Shown piece by piece: positions 20,482 through 31,381 of a stretch of 64,000 bases of DNA. The first letter of the stretch is position 1, and every line of letters begins with the position of its first letter. The notes under the pieces are model-generated. The model did no database searches. It saw only the letters and a program-made list of their open reading frames with translations, and was not told the origin of the DNA. Position numbers and translations under genes: made by a program. This DNA comes from Ustilago trichophora (Eukaryota > Basidiomycota > Ustilaginomycetes > Ustilaginales > Ustilaginaceae): positions 62,001 through 126,000 of the forward strand of contig OOIN01000036.1 of the NCBI GenBank assembly GCA_900323505.1, given 5' to 3'.

Positions 20482-20860
20482 ATTTGTGGCGATGCGCTCT
20501 AGTGAGCTGGGATGAGAAGGTTACTCTTATGCTTCCTTTGCCAATGTGCGATGATGAGGGTGGTGGAGCGAATGTATGAGAGTGTGGTAGAGAGTGATAG
20601 CTAGTCGAGGGTTGGTAGAAGCTAAGATATAGAACAGGTTGCTCCACAAAAAGGAAAATTCAAACAGAATCGGCGGAAACCCTTTTTCTTAGGAAAAATC
20701 AAAATTTGGATCACGTAATCCTGATTCATCTTAATCCTCACTCTCTCAAATCGTGTCAACATCTTCCGCGTCGCAAAGTACCACACACTTCTTTCTCCTC
20801 ATCAACACTCCATTGCATCAACGTTTTCCACTTGAACAGACACAGGAAACATCACCAAAC
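20482..20860. promoter_or_regulatory. Bidirectional promoter region BFR2 / NSP1
   Basis: A 379-bp divergent spacer. It contains an AT-richer core with an AAAATCAAAATTTGGATCACG-like stretch near 20690-20715 and pyrimidine-rich sequence before the NSP1 ATG, which sits in a CCAAAC context. No individual element can be named with confidence. Confidence 0.45.
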
Positions 20861-22956
20861 ATGTCGTTCGGCGGTGGAGGATTCTCCTTCGGTGGAGCAT
20901 CGAATAACAACAACACTGCCGGCGCTGGTGGTGGTGCTGCTAACAAGCCTTTCTCTTTTGGAGGTAAGTCTCGACTCTTTATACCTCGTACATCGTTCTA
21001 GTACCATTGCTGATACTATCTATCTTCAATACGATGACAGGTGCATCCAACGCATCAGGCTCGCTATTCGGCTCGCCCGCAGCCGGTAACACTGGCGCTT
21101 CTTCCTCCTCTACCACCACACCAGCTTCTGGCGGCCTCTTTGGTTCCAGCGACACCGGCGCTTCCACCGGCGGCTTCTCCTTTGGTGGAGCAGCAGCAGC
21201 AGCAGCAGCTAAGCCAGCCACATCTGCCCCTGCAACAGGCGGTTTCTCCTTCGGCGGTGCTTCGTCCACTTCTGCACCCGCACCTGCTGCTTCCACACCT
21301 GCATCTACGGGAGGCTTTAGCTTTGGCGCACCCAAACCAGCAGATGCCAGTGCAACCTCTGCACCTGCTACAGGAGGATTCTCGTTCGGCAACAGTGCAG
21401 CAGCGACCAAGCCAGCAGCGCCAGCAACCGGCGGCTTCTCGTTTGGCTCCACCCCTGCTGCATCCACCGCTGCTCCAGCTCCAGCTGCTGGTGCGACTGC
21501 CTCTACACCCGCAAGTGGCGGATTGAGCGGCTTCGGATCATTCAAGCTCGGCGGTACCACTGCAACATCTTCCGCACCCGCACCCGCAGCCTCGGCCGCT
21601 GCTCCCGCCGCAGGAACAAGCGGATCTCTCTTTGGCGGTACAAAGCCAGCTGCTGGCGGATTCTCATTTGGCGCAACATCCACCGCTACATCCACATCCA
21701 CATCCACTCCAGCTGCCTCTGCTCCTGCTCCTGCAGCAGCAGCACCAGCTGCTTCCATCGGCGGCTTTTCGTTTGGCAACTCTTCTTCCACCACTCCCGC
21801 TGCTTCTACCGCAACTTCTGCTCCGGCTGCTGCTGCTGCGGCACCAGCCAAGCCTGCACTCGGAGGATTCTCGTTTGGAAACACAGCTGCTGCTACTCCG
21901 GCCAGCTCGAGTGCAGAGGCCAAGCCCACAGCTGCTTCGACTACAGCACCGGCGGCTGGTGGTGGTGGATTTTCGTTTGGAAAGCCAGCTGCTGCGACGA
22001 CTACTACTGCAACCCCAGCGAGTACGGTTGCGACAAGTTCGACTGCTGCCCCCGCTCCCGCTGCTGCTGCTGCACCCGCGGCTGGTGGGTTCTCATTTGG
22101 TAAACCAGCTGCTTCGGCTGCCACTTTGACTCCAGCGACTACGGCCGCCCCTGCTGCTGCCGCTGCTGGTGCTGCCAAGCCCGCTGGAGGATTCTCGTTT
22201 GGCTCCACGCCCGCTTCCGCTACAACCACATCGAAGCCCGCCGAGACAGCCACCGCCACCGCCACCGCCACCGCCACCGCCCCTCCAGCCACCACTGCGG
22301 CTACAGCAACCTCAGCGAGCAACACAATCGGACCGATCCCCACGCCGTCCCTCCTCCGTGGCAAGTCTATGGACGAGATCCTCAACCGCTGGTCTACATC
22401 GCTTGATTCCTCCATCAAAGAATTCTCCCGTCAAGCCGCCGAAGTAGCCGCCTGGGACAAAGTGCTGCTCAAAGGCGGAGACGAGATCTCGTCCCTGCTC
22501 ACCTCTCTATCCGCTGCTGAAGAGAAGCAACTTGGAATCGAACGAACGCTCGACTATCTCGAATCGTCCCAAAACGACCTCTCCTATCTCGTCACCGAGT
22601 ACGAATCCCAAATCGACTCCCTCCTCCCTCCCATCACCTCCGCCCTCAACCTCACCCCTGCCGACATCGAACGAGAACGCAGCTTCACCCTCGCCGACAA
22701 GCTCAACGGCCAACTCGACGACATCTCCAAAAACCTAGCTGCCATGATCACCGAACTCAACAGCATCAACAACGGTTCAAGCGACGTGATGGCTTCACAC
22801 GACGCCGAGGTGGACAGAATCATGGTCGAGAGGGAAGGAAGTATCGCACAGATAGTGGCGATTCTCAACGCTCATCTGGGCAGTTTGAAATGGATCGATC
22901 AGAGTTCGGCTGCACTGAGGGCGAAGTTGGAGGGTTTGAGAAGAGGACAGGTGTAA
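20861..22956 (+). CDS. NSP1: FG-repeat nucleoporin Nsp1 (Nup62 homologue)
   Basis: Two exons, 20861-20963 and 21041-22956, with a 77-nt GT-AG intron that splits a Gly codon, giving 672 aa. About the first 460 residues are FG repeats, dominated by GGFSFG separated by Ala/Thr/Pro/Ser spacers. These form the permeability barrier of the nuclear pore. The C-terminal Nsp1_C coiled-coil domain begins around IGPIPTPSLLRGKSMDEI and continues through LDYLESSQNDLSYLVTEYES. It assembles with Nup57/Nup49 and Nup82-type partners. Spacers are exceptionally rich in Ala compared with yeast Nsp1, which reflects the GC-rich GCN repeats in the DNA. Long open frames on the opposite strand arise from the same repeats and are not genes. 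Confidence 0.95.
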
Positions 22957-23201
22957 GATGCTTTAAAGAACTCGCCAATGTTTTCATGACAGTAAATTTC
23001 AGACCTTTCTTCCAAAGGATCTCTGCGGATGGAGTGAACCGAGTCGAGTTATGATTTCACCGATCCTTCGATGACGCTGTGTTACACACACCGTGTTGCA
23101 GGTGGAAATGTGAGGGTATATTTCTCGACACAACAACAAGAAATCCTCTTGTAAAAGGGTAAGATTCAGGGTATATAACAGCTGGTTGCCATGGTTGTTT
23201 T

Positions 23202-26200
23202 TTAGAACTTGGTATCAGGGAAATCCAACGGAAGCAAGTGTGTCAAAGTCAAAGACAGTTTAAAATCCGACGTTTCCCCACTTGGATCTTGATCCTTGTC
23301 GTTTTTGTAGCTCGAGAGTGTGGGGATTTTGATGTTGGAATCGATGTTGGTTTCGATATCGGCAAGTGTGGTTGTTGTTTGGGTTCCGGAGGAATGGGAG
23401 CAGGATGAATTGGAAGAGTAGGAGTTGGAGGGGGTGTGATGGGTGTCCTTTACAGGTTGGTTGCGACGGGTGGGACGGTTTGAACGAGGAGAAGAAGAAG
23501 TGGAGGAGGAGGAGGAGGAGGATTTGGCCACTTGGACGGAAGAGGTAGAGGCAAAAGGATCTTTGACCGTTTCTTGCGTAGGTGTACGTTCGCCACTTCC
23601 ATCCTGTGCAGTTCTACGCACATGATCGGCCTGTTGAGCGGCCCTAAGATCGGCAAGTACCATATCTACCTCGATTTCCATCGATTGCGAAGCTGGAATT
23701 CGTCCCTCTTCCCTTTCCTCATCCTCGATCCAGTCGTCCCATTCGGGTTCCGACAAGTCTGGTTGAACCACAACACTGTCATCCGGTCGTGCTGCGTCTT
23801 GGACAACTTTCCATCCTTCATCATCCGCCATGGATCGAATGAAGCTTCTCCTCCGCCCATCCGAAGTGAGAGAAGATCGCTTACTGCTACAACCCCCGGT
23901 CTCACCCTCAACACCAAAGACATCAACCCCACCGTCCAAATGCGAAGATCGACGTTTGAGATACTGCTGCGAACCTCTCTTTCTCACAGAAGACCGCTTC
24001 TGCAGAATCCCACTCTCCACGTCCGATAGCGCCAACACACGCTGGACACTGGCCCGTCGTGCCATCCGCGCATTCTTTCGCTGCTCATCCATCGCCAACA
24101 CCCGATCCATCTCCTCGGTTCCTCTCTCCCCTCCCACCATATGACTACTACCGCTCGTTTGGATGAGACTAGGCAGAGGTCCGGTGAATCCAGAGTTGAG
24201 CTCGGACCAACTTTGACGATCCCAGCCTCGGGTCTCGTCGGCGTCTTCACCGATGCTGGTTTCCGCGTCGACGACGTCGGGGTGGACGTGTTGGGTATCT
24301 TTGACGAAGGTGAGCGGGGCGATGTTGGTTGCTGGTACGGGAGGGGCGGGGCGCATGGGTCGAGGTGGCGAAATGTCCTTTGATGGGCTTGGACGCCGAG
24401 GGGTCTGCTTGGATGGCGACGCAGAACCGTTTTGTGGACTCGAGCCGAAGCGATAGTTGTCCAAAGAGGTGTTTGTAAGGATTGGACGCGGTGCTGCTCT
24501 GGGCTCTGTGAAGGGAAGCCGTTCACTGGCAGGCAGGTCGATGCTGAATGGCGTCGCCGCATCGACCCTCGAATTCACCGGCGCCGGCGTTCTAGAAAGA
24601 GTAGGTTCGGACCCTCTTCGCTCGCCCACAAACGAACGAGGTTCCGGTGCGCCTCTGATGCTCGTCCTCCTTGCCAGCCCAGCGGTCGCCGATGCCTTTG
24701 TAGCAGCTTGGAAGATCGTCTTCCTCGCCAATCGACCCGCGGGCATACCTTGAGACTGAGCACTACCACAAGTATCCATCGAGGGCCGCGTTTCGCCACC
24801 CTGCAGATGGAACTGCTGGTTCGCCTGCGCCAGCTTAGCAGCGCGCTTGCGTTCTTTGGCCTCCGCCTTCTCCTGAGCCTTGCGAGCTTTGACATCGTGC
24901 TGCTTGACAAGCTTGTCGACACGCTCGAGCTCCTTGATGAGAGCCAATTCTTCTTTGGCTTTGGCCTTGATCTCCTTTTTGGAGAGTTGTCGCGGAGGCC
25001 AAGTAGGTGTGATAGGGGGTGAAGGAAGACCGCTCATGGCTCGGGTGAAGATGCTGCGGGATGGCGGAGCGCTGACAGGGCCGGATTCGTGGGAGGAGAA
25101 CAGAAGCCCACCGGGCTGATCCGAGTGGAAGGAGTCGGCGCCCATGGGAGGAGCTGAAGCCGGTGTGATTGAAGAGAAGGGAAGAGGCTCTTCCACGTTC
25201 GTCTGTTGGACCGCTCCTTGCGATCTGGACGAATCCAAACTCTTGCGCCCGAACAGAAGCGGGAAAGAAGATTTGCGCGTTCGCTTGGTGGTAGAAGCCT
25301 TTGACAGACTCGAGCTAGCCGAAGAAGAGGGCGTAGACGGAGAAGTAGCAGAGACAGTGGTGCTCGGGGAGACAGGCGAACTGGCAATACTATGATTGGA
25401 GCCGCTACGAGTCATACCGATGTTCTTGATCTCATCGTCATTGAAGTGGATCAAAGGAGCAGGTCTACGAACGAATCCAGAGCTGCTCTTCTTGTTGGAC
25501 CTATGATCTTGCAGACGATCTTCGGCTGCATCTCTGAGCACATAGCTGCGACGCTTGTTGGGCGGGATTTCAAGTTGGACAAGCTCTTGTTCACCCTCCT
25601 CTTCGCAGGTGGTGACAATGACGTCGGGTATACTGAAGTGAGATCGCTGTCGAGAGTGTTTGGAGGAAGGGGCCATGTCGGTCTGGATCCTCGCCAAGGC
25701 GGGCAAGTTGGGTCGACCAAAGTTGTTGGCGGGGGATGTTGCAGCCTCTGCGGGGTGAACGAAGCCTTGAAGTGGGAGAGAATCGGCACGGGTGCGGTGG
25801 TAGTGGTGGTGTTCGCTGTCTTGGTCCGAATAGTGCTGTGTGGATTCCGAGGAGGATGACCAGTGATAGTTGGCGGGGAGATTGGATGCCTCTGGGTATT
25901 GGTAGTGGACGGGGATGACAGCGGGGGCACCTTCGCTGGCAGCTTGACGGGAGCTCGTTACGATGGAGCTTTTGGTGGAAGGGACATGGCGATGAGGTTG
26001 GCGCGGTGTCGACTCTTCCGCCGAGGGGGAATAGCCCGAATAGCTAGGAGCTGCGCTTGATCGCGGGATGCTGTTGTCATGATGATCAGTGCTACGCTGG
26101 AATGACGAGGGCTGTGTGTTGGAGTTGGACTTGGAAGATGACTTGCCCAAGCGGAAGAGTGAGAGCTTTGATTTTTTAGGTTGCTGTTCTCGTAGAGCGA

Positions 26201-26207
26201 CGACCAT
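23202..26207 (-). CDS. Large Ser-rich protein of unknown function
   Basis: A single-exon 1001-aa protein that I do not recognise. The start is placed at MVVALREQQPKKSKLSLFRLGK (ATG at 26205-26207); the frame continues 48 codons upstream but with less coding-like sequence. Visible segments are a basic N-terminus, long Ser/Pro-rich disordered stretches, a Lys/Glu/Ala-rich helix at about residues 404-465 (SKKEIKAKAKEELALIKELE and KAQEKAEAKERKRAAKLAQ), and an acidic motif SEPEWDDWIEDEEREEG near residue 830. The C-terminus has a poly-Ser tract and ends LDFPDTKF. No catalytic domain, transmembrane helix or signal peptide is evident. The pattern suggests a scaffold or regulatory protein, which is a guess. 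It converges with NSP1. Confidence 0.75.
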   Translation of the reverse strand: MVVALREQQPKKSKLSLFRLGKSSSKSNSNTQPSSFQRSTDHHDNSIPRSSAAPSYSGYSPSAEESTPRQPHRHVPSTKSSIVTSSRQAASEGAPAVIPVHYQYPEASNLPANYHWSSSSESTQHYSDQDSEHHHYHRTRADSLPLQGFVHPAEAATSPANNFGRPNLPALARIQTDMAPSSKHSRQRSHFSIPDVIVTTCEEEGEQELVQLEIPPNKRRSYVLRDAAEDRLQDHRSNKKSSSGFVRRPAPLIHFNDDEIKNIGMTRSGSNHSIASSPVSPSTTVSATSPSTPSSSASSSLSKASTTKRTRKSSFPLLFGRKSLDSSRSQGAVQQTNVEEPLPFSSITPASAPPMGADSFHSDQPGGLLFSSHESGPVSAPPSRSIFTRAMSGLPSPPITPTWPPRQLSKKEIKAKAKEELALIKELERVDKLVKQHDVKARKAQEKAEAKERKRAAKLAQANQQFHLQGGETRPSMDTCGSAQSQGMPAGRLARKTIFQAATKASATAGLARRTSIRGAPEPRSFVGERRGSEPTLSRTPAPVNSRVDAATPFSIDLPASERLPFTEPRAAPRPILTNTSLDNYRFGSSPQNGSASPSKQTPRRPSPSKDISPPRPMRPAPPVPATNIAPLTFVKDTQHVHPDVVDAETSIGEDADETRGWDRQSWSELNSGFTGPLPSLIQTSGSSHMVGGERGTEEMDRVLAMDEQRKNARMARRASVQRVLALSDVESGILQKRSSVRKRGSQQYLKRRSSHLDGGVDVFGVEGETGGCSSKRSSLTSDGRRRSFIRSMADDEGWKVVQDAARPDDSVVVQPDLSEPEWDDWIEDEEREEGRIPASQSMEIEVDMVLADLRAAQQADHVRRTAQDGSGERTPTQETVKDPFASTSSVQVAKSSSSSSSTSSSPRSNRPTRRNQPVKDTHHTPSNSYSSNSSCSHSSGTQTTTTLADIETNIDSNIKIPTLSSYKNDKDQDPSGETSDFKLSLTLTHLLPLDFPDTKF

Positions 26208-27885
26208 GATTGCAGATTGGGCCAGGTGGAGATGGTTGAATGAAAGCAAAGAGAAAGAATTGGCGCCGACGAGGAAATGAAGAGTGTTTGCCGAGTTGCC
26301 GGTTGCCTTTTGCTGTCCAGCGTTGTGAGGGGAGGGATGGAAGGGCGTCACGGGATGACAGGTTGTCGAGGTTGAACAAGAATCGCTTGTCGTGTGGATA
26401 TAGACACGGATCGAGGTTGGGTAGATGGAAAGGCGTTGAGGACCTGCCTGTAAATTTGGGATGGAAGCCTAGTCAAGGGAAAGGAAAGGGAAGCTGTGTT
26501 TGGGGAATTGGGGATATGAGATGCAGCAGGAACAAAAAGGTGCAAGGGGTCGTGCAATACGCAGTTACAGTATGAAGCATGACACTCTGGAAAAAGAAAA
26601 AGGGGAAAAAAAGGGACACACGGCATGCTGCAATGATATGCAAGATTCATGGTTGGTTGGATGATTGGGTGTTTGTTCGACATGGAACGAGTCTCAGCCA
26701 GCTTTGCGACAAGAGAGTGCAGTACAGTAACTCTTTGTGTGTGTGGGGAACGCCTTTGTGGTGTGGTGGAATAAACACTTTTTTTTTTTTTTGACAGGCG
26801 GCGTGCGGCGTCAGCGGAGTGAGAAATATGGAGCGGCCACAACGGGCGTTTTCTTTTTAGAAAAAGGTGTTGATGTGCTGGCTAATTCTCAATTCCTCGG
26901 CTGTGAGTGACACTTTGAAGAATGCCCCTTTTTTTTTTTACTGTACTGTACTCCCCTCCCAAACCACACGCATGGCGAACCGTGCAGCGCACTGTATGTA
27001 CTGTACTGTAACCCACTTTTGTTTTGCTTTGCACGAGGATTTGGTTTGGTCTCCGCCCTGTCATGGAGAATAAGAATCAAAACCATGTATTTTCTTTCCT
27101 CCGCCCAAATGCTTTGATTCTCGGTTTCCCGCGTTGCCGCCATGTCGTGTTTGGTGTCGATCCATCTTCTCTTCTCTATCACGTTACCAACATCATTCAC
27201 ATATTGCAAACGGAGAACGAACCAGACGTCTTTATATACATCAGAAAGTGTCAAAGAGAGCATCTACCTTGTGATGAGCTGTCATCGGGCTGGTTGCTAG
27301 CCTCGCTTTATCTCAAAAAGAAAAGTCTCATCTCGGCTGATCATGCCCCTCGCTTGTTGCCTGTCAGCCTCGAGAATATGGTTCCTCGCAAAAAAGGCGA
27401 TTACTCTGTACAGTACAGCTTTGAATTGGCTAGACAAAGACAGCGTGGGAGCGTGGAGAAGGACGTCGGGGATTCTTTCTTTCTTTTTTGGAAGGCGTGC
27501 GTGCGGTTTTGGGCGTGCAGCCTATCAAACAGACGCACGCTAAACGATACACATACGCATTATACAGTACTCATCTCGTCAATCCCGCAATCGAAATCTC
27601 CCCCCTTTTTGGCCCCGATCTCAACCCCACACACCCTCCATGCCATCAACACGCTCAAGGAATGCTTCCTACATCCTTTCCTTATCCAAACGCCTACTAA
27701 AAAAACCCCCCTTGGTGGCATCTCATTGCGCTGTTCAACATTCTTCATCCTCGTGTGATGCAGGTACATGAACCCATAGCGCGCGCTTCGCCGAGTTCGT
27801 GCACCACTCTACCGGGTCTGCGCATGAGATCCCGACACGCTGGATTCATCCAACCTACACCCTTGAGTCTCATCCCTCTTCTCAA

Positions 27886-27910
27886 TCGCATCGCATCGCA
27901 TCGCATCGCA
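27886..27910. repeat. (TCGCA)5 tandem repeat
   Basis: Five perfect copies of the pentamer TCGCA followed by a partial copy, in intergenic DNA downstream of the uL2m gene. Confidence 0.9.
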
Positions 27911-27972
27911 TCGTGACACAATCCAAGAATAGAATCCCAAAACAGCTGAGAGCATTGCATAACAACAACAGC

Positions 27973-27998
27973 TTTTTTTTTTTTAAAAAAAAAAAAAA
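27973..27998. repeat. T12A14 palindrome just after the uL2m stop
   Basis: Twelve T are followed directly by fourteen A, a perfect self-complementary tract starting 7 bases beyond the stop codon of the minus-strand uL2m gene. In RNA it could fold into a pure A-U hairpin within the 3' UTR. A role in 3'-end formation is possible but unsupported. Confidence 0.7.
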
Positions 27999-28004
27999 CT
28001 TCTT

Positions 28005-29438
28005 CTAAGGCTTACCCAAACGCTTGCCGTTCCTGCGCGGCCTCTCACGAACCACCATCTGGTTTCCACCCCGAGTACCCGGCTTTCTCGTTCGTGCACC
28101 TTTGGTCAAATGGCCGTAGATCGAACGAGGATGCATGTTACTCTTGCTCTTTCCACGTCCACCACCGTGCGGATGATCGCAAGCGTTCATGGCTACTCCA
28201 CGAACCTTGGGTCTTCTACCCAGCCATCGGCTACGTCCTGCTTTACCCAGCCTTCGATGCTGGTGATCCTTGTTGCTCACCGTTCCGATCGCAGCGCAGC
28301 AGTTCGACGGGATCAGTCGTACTTCGCCCGATTGCAGGCGCACTTGGGCGTGAGTGTCGCCCGCACCGCTACGGCCCGAAAAAGCGACCAGTTGGCCAAA
28401 CGTGCCGGCGGAACGAACCATTTTGGCCGGTCCGTTGGGGTTCATCGTGATCGAGTGAATCGTGGTCCCGATGGGGATAAGGTTGAGAGGAAGAAAGTTT
28501 CCCGGTCGGATCGCTTGAGTACGGAAAATACCAAGGTCGAGGTTGGAACCCGCTCCACTGCCACTGCCAGTAGAAGTGGCCGCAGCCGTCTGCGGTGCAG
28601 CAGGGTCAGTCGAAAGCGCACTACCATCGCCAGACACAATCTCATCAACCACGTTGCTGGGCCTTGATGTAGCAGCACCCTGAATACCCTGCCTGTAGCT
28701 CTGCACCGTATCGCCGGCCCTCAGACCATCCGGAGCCAAGATGTAGCTCTTGACCTTGGTCTTCTTATGCTCCACAAGTGCGATATGCGCACTGCGACCT
28801 GGATCATACTCGATCCTAACCACCTCCTGCTCACCCGACTCCCAACGGTAGAAATCCACCAACCTGATCCTCCTCTTATGTCCACCACCTCTACCCCTAA
28901 CCGTCACATGACCGTGATGATTTCTACCCGCCGTGCTGCGCTTTGCGATGGTCAGCGAACGCTCCGGCTTTCCCTTGTGCAGATGCTCGTTCAGCGGCTG
29001 CCTCAACCATCGAATCGATCGAGTGATCGGTTTGAAAGTCTTGAACTGTCGATCCTTGCGCACAAACGGCGATGTCGTAGTCGTCGAAACTCCCAAACGT
29101 GCCGAGACGGTCGATTCGGCAATCTTACGCTTGGCCTCCTTGCGTTGCAGCTTGATCGCCGTCCTGCGTTCCTTGCGCGTCTTTTTGGTTGCAGAAGAGT
29201 TGGAAGAGTTGGAAGAAATGGGTGCAAGTCTAGGAGGGATGCTGGCGACCTGTGTAGTCGACGAAATGGCGTGAAGAGATCGCTGCTGGCTAAAGGTAGC
29301 ATTGGCGCTGCGGAAAGATGCCTGAACAGCTGCTGTGATGCGCGATGAACAAGGTGCAAAGGCGAGCGACGAGCTCGAGGCAGCAGTGCTTCGAGCCAAC
29401 GCCTGGAACGAGGCGCGGCTAAGCGCTGATGCGACCAT
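28005..29438 (-). CDS. RML2: Mitochondrial large ribosomal subunit protein uL2m
   Basis: A single-exon 477-aa protein of the bacterial L2 family. The first ~60 residues are Ala/Ser/Arg-rich with few acidic residues, a typical mitochondrial presequence. The body shows the L2 hallmarks: KRSTAGRNHHGHVTVRGRGG, HKRRIRLVDF, IEYDPGRSAHIALV, GTFGQLVAFSGR, and the peptidyl-transferase-centre segment VRGVAMNACDHPHGGG with its conserved His. It ends in a basic tail (PRRNGKRLGKP). An insertion of about 40 Ala/Ser/Thr/Gly residues interrupts the middle (after YRQGIQGA) compared with bacterial L2. It belongs to the mitochondrial translation machinery, as does GatA in this window. Confidence 0.95.
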   Translation of the reverse strand: MVASALSRASFQALARSTAASSSSLAFAPCSSRITAAVQASFRSANATFSQQRSLHAISSTTQVASIPPRLAPISSNSSNSSATKKTRKERRTAIKLQRKEAKRKIAESTVSARLGVSTTTTSPFVRKDRQFKTFKPITRSIRWLRQPLNEHLHKGKPERSLTIAKRSTAGRNHHGHVTVRGRGGGHKRRIRLVDFYRWESGEQEVVRIEYDPGRSAHIALVEHKKTKVKSYILAPDGLRAGDTVQSYRQGIQGAATSRPSNVVDEIVSGDGSALSTDPAAPQTAAATSTGSGSGAGSNLDLGIFRTQAIRPGNFLPLNLIPIGTTIHSITMNPNGPAKMVRSAGTFGQLVAFSGRSGAGDTHAQVRLQSGEVRLIPSNCCAAIGTVSNKDHQHRRLGKAGRSRWLGRRPKVRGVAMNACDHPHGGGRGKSKSNMHPRSIYGHLTKGARTRKPGTRGGNQMVVRERPRRNGKRLGKP

Positions 29439-29895
29439 GATGTGACCGCGTCTGTATATGCTCTACTTGCTTTTTTTTTGAGGAAAGAAAGCAAAGATAG
29501 AGAGTGTGTCGATGTCAAGTCGGTCGCAGTACTGTGATGGTGATGAGAACACCCCAAGAGGTGAGAATGCAGCCTATCACACAGCAGATCCTGTAAAATG
29601 GCAGAGGAACTGGCTTTACGAAAAAATCCGACTTCTTCTCAAGCTGGCAATACATCACGTGAGCTCACTCAGCGACTTGCCCTTTTTCTCCTTTTTTTTA
29701 CGATTAGCATTGATCACATAATTTTCCATTTTTAGCTTCGGCATTCATTGCGGTCTAACAAATTCAATTTCCTCCCAATCCATAGACACACAACAGCACT
29801 TTTCCTCCAAATGTCCACAAGTCCACACACAGCATCAGAGAAAAGGGTACAAATACATTGGCACGAAACAGACGCAAGGTCCTGTGGGTCCAACA
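29439..29895. promoter_or_regulatory. Intergenic, uL2m promoter region
   Basis: About 457 bp between two minus-strand genes, holding the uL2m promoter and the 3' flank of the J-domain gene. A short A/T-rich block lies at 29690-29775. No gene is seen. Confidence 0.45.
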
Positions 29896-31055
29896 TCACT
29901 TCTTGCTCTTCTTCTTAGACGATCCAGCAGCAGCAGCAGCAGCAGCACTGCTAGCGCGCTTGTTACCCGAACCTCGATTCTCCTTGTTAGCCTTGCCGTT
30001 CTTGCGTGCCATCATCTCGGCCTGGATGCGATCAAACTCTTCATCGCTCGGGCGTTTCTCTTTTACGCCTGCCTTTGCTTCGAGCTTGGCGATCATGTCG
30101 TCGAATTGAGAGACGCGATTCTGGTTTTTGCGCTGGATGAGAGCTGCCAATCCTGCCAAATCGTCTTCGCCATCGCCATCGTCTGCTTTGGATTTGGACC
30201 TTGAACCTTCGCCTTTGGCTTTCGTGTCTGCTGCTGCAGATTTGGCACCCTTGGAAGGCTTCCCTTTGCCTTTACCCGAGCCAAAGAGATCATCCCAAAC
30301 ACCGAGCTCCTTGGCCAACTTTTCAGCCTCCTCAGCCTCCCCCTTGGCCTTTTGACGCAAAGCCTTGCGTCCAGCTTCATCCTTCTTGCCCCTTTTCCAT
30401 TGTGCCGTCTCGTTGAGCTCGCCATGCTTGATCGCCGCATCGATGATGGCGATGAATCTGGTCTCGTCGGCGAGGAACTCGCAGCAGGGAACGTGCTCAA
30501 AGATGGCAGCGAGATCACCCTCAGTCTCGTTGTAGGCGTCGAGGATGTCTTGCTTCTCCTCGGCAGAGTTCTGGTATTTGGTCTTGAACTCGTCCAGCGT
30601 CTGTCGGGATACTTCGCCCGTCCAGAGCTCTTTAAAGTACTCGTTCCAGTCGAAATCCTCGTCGCCCTCGCCGATCATCAGCTCCTTGGTCGAACCCGTG
30701 TTGTCGAACTTGCGACGTCGCACATCGTCAGAGAGGACGGCATAGGCGAAACCGATCTTTTGAAACTGCTGGATGGCATCTTGGGCACCGGCTGATGCCG
30801 AGTTGGAGAGCACCTTGTCTGGATGGAACTTGAGCGCCAGTCTGAGATTAGCAAAGAAGAGAAGAGAAGAATGCTTTTGTCAGTACTGGCTTAGCGGGGC
30901 GAATCATCTGGAGTATATGAGAGGCTGGGGGAAACTCACTTCTTGTACGCCTTCTTGATCTCTTCCTGCGTGGACTCCTTGGTGACGCCGAGAGTACCGT
31001 ACAGATCGACGTTGCCATCAGGAAAGAACTGAAGTCCGGGATCTTCCTCGTCCAT
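29896..31055 (-). CDS. DNAJC9-like J-domain protein
   Basis: Two exons, 30940-31055 and 29896-30841, with a 98-nt GT-AG intron that splits a Lys codon inside the J domain, giving 353 aa. The J domain is near the N-terminus: VDLYGTLGVTKESTQEEIKKAYKK, then LALKFHPDKV with the HPD tripeptide that stimulates Hsp70 ATPase, then FAYAVLSDDVRRRKFDNTG. The following region (EFKTKYQNSAEEKQDILDAY, then CCEFLADETRFIAIIDAAIK) matches the DNAJC9 family rather than Ydj1 or Sis1, since there is no Gly/Phe or zinc-finger region. Human DNAJC9 is a J-domain histone H3-H4 chaperone. The tail is Lys-rich and ends SSKKKSKK, consistent with a nuclear location. It is divergent from SMP3. Confidence 0.9.
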
Positions 31056-31381
31056 GTTTACGTGTATATATGAGATTGGGGGTTCAATTGTAAGAGTTGA
31101 GGAGGGTAGGAAGGGAAGAAGCAAGTGTCGGTCTCGCGCGGTTACTCGAACTGAGCTCTGACGCGTAAATTAGATTTTGGCACGCGCGCGTTTTTCAGAG
31201 AGTAACACTTTTCTGTTCGCACGTCCTTCCTCCACCCAACCAAAACCATCCCTTCACACAAGTGTCCTCTGACAGGAGTCTAGATACCAACTTCCTTGAG
31301 ACGATCGCACCTTGGAGAACAGGCAGGGATAAGCGGCTTGAATGGATCGATGAACAGAGCTTGAATACCTTCCCCGGCACA
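31056..31381. promoter_or_regulatory. Divergent promoter region DNAJC9-like / SMP3
   Basis: A 326-bp spacer between divergent starts. It contains GCGCGCG-rich sequence at 31180-31192. The SMP3 frame is open upstream of its first ATG to 31262, but no ATG is available there. Confidence 0.45.

Larger units (their letters stand above)
26208..28004. other. 1.8-kb intergenic region with short repeats
   Basis: No supported gene. Contents: T14 at 26779-26792; ACTGT/ACAGT pentamer tracts at about 26719-26730, 26940-26952, 26998-27010, 27404-27419 and 27563-27572; a (TCGCA)5 tandem repeat at 27886-27910; and a T12A14 palindrome at 27973-27998. The left part should contain the promoter of the 1001-aa gene, and the right end the 3' flank of uL2m. 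The open frame at about 27024-27758 has no recognisable domain and non-coding-like composition. Confidence 0.55.

Noticed and set aside
20979..22418. 479-codon open frame antisense to NSP1
   Set aside because: It is Ala/Val/Pro-rich sequence created by the complement of the FG-repeat codons; no domain, and the sense gene is certain.
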